From: a virus
Strand: one strand, 5' to 3'
Virus record (IMG/VR): IMGVR_UViG_3300007770_001284
Location: 124,001-188,000 of that record
Length of the DNA: 64,000 nucleotides
A program made the translations under genes and the position numbers. Position 1 is the stretch's first letter. The number at the start of each line of letters is the position of its first letter. Below are positions 58,506 to 64,000 of this stretch, piece after piece. The notes beneath the pieces were generated by a model that was not told where the DNA came from, did no database searches, and saw nothing but the letters and a program-made list of their open reading frames with translations.

Positions 58506-61019
58506 ATGGCATGTGATTACGAAACTGCGATAAAAGAGTCACTAGAATTTTTTGAAGGTGATGAATTAGCTGCTAACGTTGTGGTCACTAAATACCTTCT
58601 AACGGATGCTGACGGAAATTATCTTGAATCATCCCCAGCCCAAATGCATGCTCGACTAGCGACGGAATTTCATAGAATCGAATCAAAATATGAAAACCCA
58701 TTGACATATGATGAAATTTACGAACTGCTGGATGGTTTTAGTCAGGTAGTCCCACAAGGTTCCCCAATGGCGGGAATCGGGAATGATTGTAAGCTACAGT
58801 CTATATCTAATTGTTTCGTTATTCCCGCTCCAGAAGACAGTTACGGCGGAATTCTCTCCACAGATCAGCGACTAGTCCAAATTGCTAAGCGTAGAGGAGG
58901 GGTTGGGTTTGATATAAGCACAATTCGCCCGAAGGGCCTATCTACTGCGAATGCTGCAAAAACCACTGATGGAATCGAGGTTTTTATGGATCGTTTTTCA
59001 AACTCATGCCGGGAAGTTGCTCAAGGCGGCCGTCGGGGTGCTTTAATGTTAACGATATCAGTCCATCATCCCCAGATTAGGGATTTTATAAAGATCAAGC
59101 AAGATTTAACTCGTGTGACCGGCGCAAATATTTCTGTAAGAATTTCTGACGAGTTTATGAGTGCCGTACGTGATAATTCAACTGTGCATTTACGTTGGCC
59201 TGTAGACTCTAAAAAGCCGGAAATTTCTGAGTATGTGAATGCTTCAGAATTGTGGCATGAGATTATTGAGAGTGCACATGCAACAGCTGAGCCGGGGTTA
59301 TTATTCTGGGACACTGCAAAAAAGATGACCCCAGCCGACATCTATAAAGATGAAGGGTTTAGTTCATCTTCGACGAACCCATGCGGCGAAATTATCTTGT
59401 CTCCGTATGACAGTTGTCGATTGATGCTTATTAATTTGACAAGCTTTGTACAAAACAAATGGCAAAAATCGTCAAAATTTGATTTTGAAGGTTTTGGAAA
59501 TGCTGTCCAAAAAGCGCAACGCTTGATGGACGATATGGTTGATTTGGAAATTGAGCAAGTTGAAAAAATTATTGCAAAAATTGATGGTGATCCAGAGTCT
59601 GCTGAAGTCAAGCAAATCGAAAAAAGCTTGTGGCAAAATATCAAGACAATGGCACAGCAGGGCCGACGAACCGGGCTTGGTATAACGGGCTTGGGAGATG
59701 TATTAGCGATGCTTGGTCATCGTTATGGAAGCAAGAAGAGTATTAAGGTTACAGAAGAGATTTATAAGGGCCTCGCCGTAAATTCATATTATTCGTCAGC
59801 TGTTTTGGCAAAAGAGCGAGGTGCTTTTCCCGTCCACGACCATGCTAAAGAAGATGGTCATCCATTTCTAGAGAGAATTTGGAAAGAAAAGCCTGAGATT
59901 AAGAAGTTGAATGAACAGTTCGGTCGTAGAAATATTTCCCTGACTACAACAGCACCGGCCGGATCAGTCTCAGTGTTAACACAAACGACATCTGGGATCG
60001 AGCCAGCTTACATGCTTCATTATACCCGTAGAAAAAAGATAACGGGCCAGGATGAGGATGCTCAAGTTGATTTTATTGATGATAGCGGTGACAAGTGGCA
60101 AGAATATGCAGTTTATCATCATGGCTTTAGGCAGTGGATGAATGCCACCAATGTCGATGGCGGTACAACTATGGACAATGAAAAGCTTGTTGCAATGAGC
60201 CCGTACGCCGGCTCAACAGCAGCAGAAATTGATTGGGTGGCGAAAGTAAAGATGCAGGCCGCCGCACAAAAATGGGTTTGCCACGCCATTTCAAATACTA
60301 CAAATTTACCTGCAGATGCAGATGTTGAAACAGTTAAGAACGTTTACATGACAGGATGGGAATCTGGATGTAAAGGAGTGACAGTTTATAGAGACGGTTG
60401 TCGAGCCGGCGTTCTTGTTGCTGCTGAGGAGGAGGACGTGTCCGCTCGTGATAGCGAGAGGATTATTACGCGGTCTGCCCCGAGACGTCCCATCTTACTT
60501 GAGTGTGATATCCATCAAGCCACTATTAAGGGTGAAGAATGGACAGTGATGGTGGGTCTCATGGAAGGTACGCCCTATGAGGTCATTGGCGGATTGTCTG
60601 AGTACATTGAAATTCCTCGTCGATATGAGCGCGGGAAAATAAGGAGACGCGCTCGGAAATCTATGCCATCGAAATATGACTTAATATTCGGCGAAAATGG
60701 TAACGAAATAGCTATAAAAGATATTGTGAAAGTCTTTGACAACCCCAACCACTCAGCGTTTACTAGAACCATTTCTCTTGCTCTACGCCACGGCGTTCCC
60801 ACCCAGTATCTGGTTGAACAATTATTGAAGGATAGAGACGCTGATCTTTTTTGCTTTTCAAAAGTTATTGCAAGATGCCTTAAAAAGTACATCGCAGACG
60901 GCACAAAAGTAAGCAATGGCGTCCTTGATTGTGAGTGTGAGGTTCCCGAATATAGCAACATTGTGTATCAGGAAGGGTGTGCAACTTGTCTTACCTGTGG
61001 CACCGCGAAGTGTGGATGA
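58506..61019 (+). CDS. nrdJ: Adenosylcobalamin-dependent ribonucleotide reductase (class II)
   Basis: 837 residues from the ATG at 58506 (AAAGGG upstream); the ATG at 58467 would overlap the helicase. The active site shows SNCFV (Cys103), NPCGE (Asn291, Cys293, Glu295) and TTAPAGSVSVLTQTTSGIEP. The C-terminus has repeated CxxC/CxxxC (CATC, CLTC, CGTAKCG), the redox/zinc tail typical of NrdJ. No NrdB-like radical subunit is adjacent, fitting a B12-dependent enzyme. It converts ribonucleotides to deoxyribonucleotides for phage replication. It follows the helicase and precedes the Fe-S genes by 12 bases. Confidence 0.87.
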   Translation: MACDYETAIKESLEFFEGDELAANVVVTKYLLTDADGNYLESSPAQMHARLATEFHRIESKYENPLTYDEIYELLDGFSQVVPQGSPMAGIGNDCKLQSISNCFVIPAPEDSYGGILSTDQRLVQIAKRRGGVGFDISTIRPKGLSTANAAKTTDGIEVFMDRFSNSCREVAQGGRRGALMLTISVHHPQIRDFIKIKQDLTRVTGANISVRISDEFMSAVRDNSTVHLRWPVDSKKPEISEYVNASELWHEIIESAHATAEPGLLFWDTAKKMTPADIYKDEGFSSSSTNPCGEIILSPYDSCRLMLINLTSFVQNKWQKSSKFDFEGFGNAVQKAQRLMDDMVDLEIEQVEKIIAKIDGDPESAEVKQIEKSLWQNIKTMAQQGRRTGLGITGLGDVLAMLGHRYGSKKSIKVTEEIYKGLAVNSYYSSAVLAKERGAFPVHDHAKEDGHPFLERIWKEKPEIKKLNEQFGRRNISLTTTAPAGSVSVLTQTTSGIEPAYMLHYTRRKKITGQDEDAQVDFIDDSGDKWQEYAVYHHGFRQWMNATNVDGGTTMDNEKLVAMSPYAGSTAAEIDWVAKVKMQAAAQKWVCHAISNTTNLPADADVETVKNVYMTGWESGCKGVTVYRDGCRAGVLVAAEEEDVSARDSERIITRSAPRRPILLECDIHQATIKGEEWTVMVGLMEGTPYEVIGGLSEYIEIPRRYERGKIRRRARKSMPSKYDLIFGENGNEIAIKDIVKVFDNPNHSAFTRTISLALRHGVPTQYLVEQLLKDRDADLFCFSKVIARCLKKYIADGTKVSNGVLDCECEVPEYSNIVYQEGCATCLTCGTAKCG

Positions 61020-61031
61020 ATATTTAGGGTT

Positions 61032-61418
61032 ATGGCGTATTCAGACAAAGTTATAGATCATTTTGACAACCCACGAAACATAGGTTCGCTGGACAAAGAT
61101 GCTTTCGATGTGGGTACAGGAATCGTCGGCGCCCCAGAATGTGGGGATGTAATGAAACTGCAATTAAAAATTAGTAATAACGGTGTTATTGAAGATGCAA
61201 AATTTAAAACATTTGGTTGCGGATCTGCAATAGCGTCTAGTAGTTTGGTTACAGAGTGGGTAAAGGGAAAGAGCATCGAGGATGCTAATAAAATTAAGAA
61301 TTCTGAAATAGCTCTAGAGCTTTGTTTACCACCAGTTAAAATTCACTGCTCTGTATTGGCTGAAGATGCCATTAAAGCTGCGATTAAAGACTATAGAGAC
61401 AAGTATGACAAGGAATGA
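61032..61418 (+). CDS. iscU: Fe-S cluster scaffold protein IscU
   Basis: 128 residues. Cluster-binding residues are complete: APECGD with Cys37 and Asp39, FGCGSAIASSS with Cys63, and IHCSVLAEDAI with His105 and Cys106. The LPPVK motif (residues 99-103) that the Hsp70 HscA recognises is intact. Length and residue positions equal those of E. coli IscU as I recall it, so the gene looks recently acquired from a proteobacterium. The protein assembles 2Fe-2S clusters from IscS-derived sulphur. No IscS, HscA or ferredoxin gene is in the window, so it probably works with host partners. It overlaps the Nfu gene by 14 bases. Confidence 0.93.
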   Translation: MAYSDKVIDHFDNPRNIGSLDKDAFDVGTGIVGAPECGDVMKLQLKISNNGVIEDAKFKTFGCGSAIASSSLVTEWVKGKSIEDANKIKNSEIALELCLPPVKIHCSVLAEDAIKAAIKDYRDKYDKE

Positions 61419-61668
61419 AATAGAAGAGTTTATTGCCGCCGATATAAATCCAGCTCTTGAAATGCATGGTGGTTATCTTTCGATAGAGGGTTATAACGAA
61501 GATGATAAGATTCTTCATGTTGTAATGGGTGGTGGCTGTCAAGGGTGCGCATCTTCTAGCATAACGTTGAAATTACAAATAGAAGCTACACTTAAAGAAC
61601 AATTTCCAGAGCTAACTCAGGTCATAGATACAACAGATCACACTTCCGGTATAAATCCGTACTATTAG
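61405..61668 (+). CDS. NfuA C-terminal-type Fe-S carrier
   Basis: 87 residues from the ATG at 61405, which overlaps iscU by 14 bases; the ATG at 61366 would extend further into iscU. The sequence is a complete Nfu domain: NPALEMHGGYLSIEGY, then GGGCQGCASSSITLK with Cys45 and Cys48 (CxxC), and the C-terminal SGINPYY, similar to the end of E. coli NfuA. The N-terminal A-type-like domain of bacterial NfuA is missing. The dimer binds one 4Fe-4S cluster between CxxC pairs and hands it to target enzymes. It lies between IscU and IscA, so the three probably form one operon. Confidence 0.88.
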   Translation: MTRNEIEEFIAADINPALEMHGGYLSIEGYNEDDKILHVVMGGGCQGCASSSITLKLQIEATLKEQFPELTQVIDTTDHTSGINPYY

Positions 61669-61679
61669 GTTAACACAAC

Positions 61680-62012
61680 ATGGCAATTACGATGACAGAT
61701 TTTGCGATTGATCGAATTTCATCATTGATTGTAAGAAATCAAATGACGGTTGAAGAAGCTTATTTAAAGATCGGCCTCCGCGGGGGTGGTTGTTCTGGCT
61801 ATTCTTATTCATTTGATTTCGTTACAGAGCCTGACGAACATGATAAGGTGCTTGATTTCGATTCAGTGAAGATTTGCATTGACAAAAAGTCTTATCTGTT
61901 TTTGAACGGGACGGAAATTGATTACGAAGAAACACCGTTTAAGTCTGGAATAAAATTAAATAACCCGCTTGTAACCAGAACCTGTGGCTGCGGCGAATCG
62001 GTCGCGTTTTAG
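61680..62012 (+). CDS. iscA: A-type Fe-S carrier (IscA family)
   Basis: 110 residues. The three conserved Cys are present: GGGCSGYSY (Cys38) and TCGCGESVAF (Cys102, Cys104). The sequence resembles IscA more than ErpA (CGCGES near the C-terminus and a short N-terminus). The family accepts clusters from IscU and delivers them to apo-enzymes, or supplies iron. Related hesB/IscA genes are known in cyanophages, usually alone. The start ATG is 11 bases after the nfu stop and the ClpP start is 8 bases after its stop, making an unbroken operon. Confidence 0.9.
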   Translation: MAITMTDFAIDRISSLIVRNQMTVEEAYLKIGLRGGGCSGYSYSFDFVTEPDEHDKVLDFDSVKICIDKKSYLFLNGTEIDYEETPFKSGIKLNNPLVTRTCGCGESVAF

Positions 62013-62020
62013 GAGAGAAA

Positions 62021-62623
62021 GTGCATTGGACATCAGAAATTGATAACAAGATAGAGAAAGTTGAGTTACGAAAAAGCCCGCTCATTGTGAGAGTCAACAA
62101 ATTCGATGAAGAATCCGCTAAGAAATTTAGCGATGAGATGGCTTTGGCTCACAATACAGGACAAGACATTATTCCAGTGGTCATTGATTCCTACGGTGGC
62201 CAAGTTTATAGTCTTATGGCAATGATAAGTGCGATTAAGCATTCAGAGCTTCCGGTAGCGACGATTGTTGAGGGAAAAGCAATGTCATGTGGCGCTATTT
62301 TGTTTTCTTTCGGTGAACAAGGCCGCAGGTTCATGGACCCAGACGCGACTTTAATGATTCATGACGTTTCTTCAATGGACATGGGGAAAGTGGAAGAGCT
62401 AAAGGCTGGTGCCAAGGAAGCTGATCGGTTAAATGAAATTGTTTATAAGATGATGGCGCAAAACTGCGGAAAAGCAGATGATTATTTTATGCACATTGTT
62501 GATAAAAAGAAACATGCTGACTGGTTCTTAGATGCAAAGCAGGCGAAGCGGCATGGGTTAGCAAATCAGCTCCGTGTTCCAAAGTTAAGCATAAAAGTTA
62601 CTGTTGACATTGATTTTGAATAA
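62021..62623 (+). CDS. clpP: ClpP-like serine protease subunit
   Basis: 200 residues, GTG start with AGGAG upstream. The Ser-His-Asp triad is visible: GKAMSCGA (Ser89), LMIHD (His114) and HADWFLDAKQAKRHGL (Asp167). The oxyanion region is SYGGQV in place of the usual SPGG. ClpP forms a chamber and needs a ClpX/A-type unfoldase, here presumably the host's, as none is seen. In some phages ClpP-fold proteases mature the head, but here gp21 already does that, so host-proteome remodelling is more likely. The stop overlaps the next ATG (TAATG). Confidence 0.85.
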   Translation: MHWTSEIDNKIEKVELRKSPLIVRVNKFDEESAKKFSDEMALAHNTGQDIIPVVIDSYGGQVYSLMAMISAIKHSELPVATIVEGKAMSCGAILFSFGEQGRRFMDPDATLMIHDVSSMDMGKVEELKAGAKEADRLNEIVYKMMAQNCGKADDYFMHIVDKKKHADWFLDAKQAKRHGLANQLRVPKLSIKVTVDIDFE

Positions 62624-63036
62624 TGCTAGCTTACAGAACCAGGCGACTGGTAAAAACAGAAGACTTAAATTCAAGGGGAACTTTGTTCGGTGGTCGACTC
62701 CTGGAGTGGATTGATGAAGAGGCTTCGATTTTTTGCTTTTGTCAATTAGGGACTAGAAATATCGTAACAGTTCACATGTCAGAGATCAATTTTAGACACC
62801 CTGCAAAATTGGGTGATGTTATTGAATTCGGTACTGACATGGTTTCATTTGGCAACTCTTCCATAACACTTAAAATGATTGTAAGGAATAAGAGAACAAA
62901 GAAGACTCTTTTATCTGTTGAGAAGATTGTATTTGTGGCTTTGAATGAATTTGGTGAACCAGCGCCGCATGGAGTAACGAAATTTTCAGAACGAGGTAGA
63001 TGGAAACAACTTAAAAAAGGGAACGAAGATGGATAA
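62623..63036 (+). CDS. Acyl-CoA thioesterase (YciA-like hotdog fold)
   Basis: 137 residues. The YciA-type hotdog motif is clear: DLNSRGTLFGGRLLEWIDEEA (residues 14-34; Asn16 and Asp31 in the catalytic region) and VTVHMSEINFRHPAKLGDVIEF. The enzyme hydrolyses acyl-CoA to free fatty acid and CoA in the cytoplasm. It is coupled to clpP (one-base overlap) and to the endolysin gene (8-base overlap). A fatty-acid or membrane-related role during late infection is inferred. Hotdog genes are rare in phages, and this one might instead act on other CoA esters. Confidence 0.85.
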   Translation: MLAYRTRRLVKTEDLNSRGTLFGGRLLEWIDEEASIFCFCQLGTRNIVTVHMSEINFRHPAKLGDVIEFGTDMVSFGNSSITLKMIVRNKRTKKTLLSVEKIVFVALNEFGEPAPHGVTKFSERGRWKQLKKGNEDG

Positions 63037-63979
63037 AGACTTTTATAATAGTTCAAGTGCGGCAAAGCTGGGGTGGGAACCATCGTGGTTCGGCTGTGAT
63101 GAGTTCGATATTGATCTTGTGAAAGCAGTCAAGAAGTGGCAACGCGGTAACGGACTGACAGCAGACGGTCTTGTTGGCCCCATGACATATCGTAGAGTGT
63201 GGACAGAAAGAGAAGCAAGCATTTCTGACTGGATGGATACTCTTCCGTTAAAGAAAAGTTATAGACAAGGCGAAAAATATATTGTTCATAATGGTCATTT
63301 TATCCCTATAGAGTGGGATAATGTAATTTTATGGGACGAACCCAGTGGCCATAAGTCTAAGAAGGGATGTTACACAGATTATTCTGGGAGAGAAGATAGG
63401 GCTCCTACGTTTTTTGTTAATCATTGGGACGTGTGCCTAAGCGCAGATAGCTGCGCGAAAGTCTTGAATAAGCGCGGTATCTCTGTGCATTTTTTAATTG
63501 ATAATGATGGAACGATTTTTCAAATGCTGGATACGCAACACAAGGCATGGCACGCTGGTATACCGAATGGTGTCGGGGGAAATTCAAAAGGGATTGGTGT
63601 GGAAATTTCGAATGCTTATTATACAAAGTACCAAGACTGGTATGTTAAGCATGGCTATGGCGAACGGCCCATTCAAGAGCATGGTTACGTTCATGGCTCC
63701 ACGCGGGAGCCATTTCTAGATTTCTATCCAATCCAACTTGAGGCTTTAAAGGCGCTATGGAAGGCTGTCCACGTCGGGTTAGGCATTCCACTGGAGTATC
63801 CGAAAAATTCGTCGGGGCATATCGAGACCAGCGTGCATAAAGAATGTGTACGAGGAAAATTTCAGGGATTCTGTAATCACTACAATTTTATTAGAACAAA
63901 AATTGATTGCGCTGGCCTGGATCTTCCCGCTCTTTTAGAGGAAGTTAAAAAAACGCCGATGTACTGTTTAGATAAATAG
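63029..63979 (+). CDS. Endolysin: N-acetylmuramoyl-L-alanine amidase with peptidoglycan-binding domain
   Basis: 316 residues. The N-terminal peptidoglycan-binding domain is visible at residues 27-58 (VKAVKKWQRGNGLTADGLVG). The amidase_2/PGRP domain spans ~85-300: zinc ligands His132 (NHWD), His284 (CNHYNF) and Cys294, catalytic Glu192 (GVEISNAYY), His175 (AWHAG) and Lys291. It cuts the amide bond between N-acetylmuramic acid and L-alanine. No signal peptide is seen, so a holin, not found here, should release it. The N-terminal binding domain before the catalytic domain is the usual order for phages of Gram-negative hosts. Confidence 0.85.
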   Translation: MDKDFYNSSSAAKLGWEPSWFGCDEFDIDLVKAVKKWQRGNGLTADGLVGPMTYRRVWTEREASISDWMDTLPLKKSYRQGEKYIVHNGHFIPIEWDNVILWDEPSGHKSKKGCYTDYSGREDRAPTFFVNHWDVCLSADSCAKVLNKRGISVHFLIDNDGTIFQMLDTQHKAWHAGIPNGVGGNSKGIGVEISNAYYTKYQDWYVKHGYGERPIQEHGYVHGSTREPFLDFYPIQLEALKALWKAVHVGLGIPLEYPKNSSGHIETSVHKECVRGKFQGFCNHYNFIRTKIDCAGLDLPALLEEVKKTPMYCLDK

Positions 63980-63981
63980 CA

Positions 63982-63987
63982 TATAAT
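63982..63987 (+). promoter_or_regulatory. TATAAT box after the endolysin gene
   Basis: TATAAT starts 3 bases after the endolysin stop. It could be the -10 of a promoter for the next gene beyond the window, but the downstream sequence is missing, so support is weak. Confidence 0.3.
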
Positions 63988-64000
63988 TGGTGTCATCAGG

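Noticed and set aside
61366-61404. Earlier ATG for the Nfu gene
   Set aside because: Extra residues are basic, unrelated to Nfu, and encoded inside iscU; the ATG at 61405 gives the exact domain start.
1-64000. Search for tRNA genes, integrase, repressor, CRISPR or insertion sequences
   Set aside because: Gaps between genes are too short and no cloverleaf, recombinase or terminal repeats were recognised by eye; a tRNA scan was not possible.

Overview
The window is a gene-dense stretch of a large tailed-phage genome, a myovirus with a contractile tail in the broad T4 superfamily. All of the roughly fifty genes lie on the + strand. Most are separated by under 100 bases or overlap by a few bases (TAATG or ATGA-type junctions), and no gap exceeds about 125 bases. 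I see no tRNA, CRISPR array, insertion sequence, integrase or repressor. T4-type hallmarks are the terminase (gp17), portal (gp20), prohead protease (gp21), scaffold (gp22), major capsid protein (gp23), neck proteins (gp13/14/15), sheath (gp18), tube (gp19), gp26-like hub chaperone, gp32, UvsX, gp41 helicase and RNase H. Protein sizes (1552-residue tape measure, 1000-residue sheaths, 1227-residue appendage protein) and gene order differ from T4, so it is a distant, probably marine or aquatic, jumbo-type relative. The host is not identified; the IscU and Nfu proteins look gammaproteobacterial, which is only a weak hint.

Layout. 1-11215: tail-appendage or baseplate-periphery structural proteins (FN3-like and LamG-like domains; two share a C-terminal domain). 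11215-16095: a recombination/replication island (RuvC-like resolvase, primase, an Mre11-Rad50 nuclease/ATPase fused in one polypeptide, a small zinc protein). 16117-27709: head module (small unknown gene, terminase, portal, unknown, protease, five small virion-type genes, scaffold, major capsid protein, strong terminator). 27830-37907: neck, tail completion, two tandem sheath paralogues, tube, terminator. 38029-51021: tail assembly chaperone with a probable programmed frameshift, tape measure with membrane-like repeats, baseplate hub proteins. 51064-58494: replication (stand-alone family A polymerase domain, separate DEDDh exonuclease, two small genes, gp32, terminator, UvsX, RNase H/5' exonuclease, helicase). 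58506-63979: nucleotide and auxiliary genes (B12-dependent ribonucleotide reductase, IscU, Nfu, IscA, ClpP, acyl-CoA thioesterase, endolysin).

How the genes work together. The head genes supply packaging motor, portal, protease, scaffold and shell. Several small genes carry an N-terminal helix ending in an LxE site, consistent with capsid-targeted, protease-trimmed internal proteins. The tail genes build a long contractile tail. The replication block offers polymerase, proofreading exonuclease, helicase, primase, ssDNA-binding protein, recombinase and primer removal as separate polypeptides. NrdJ supplies dNTPs. The three Fe-S genes, ClpP and thioesterase look like host-metabolism modifiers in a tightly spaced run that ends with the lysis enzyme. 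The most unusual features are the Fe-S assembly trio, the Mre11-Rad50 fusion, the split polymerase/exonuclease, the T7 slippery site in the tail chaperone, and the thioesterase next to the endolysin.
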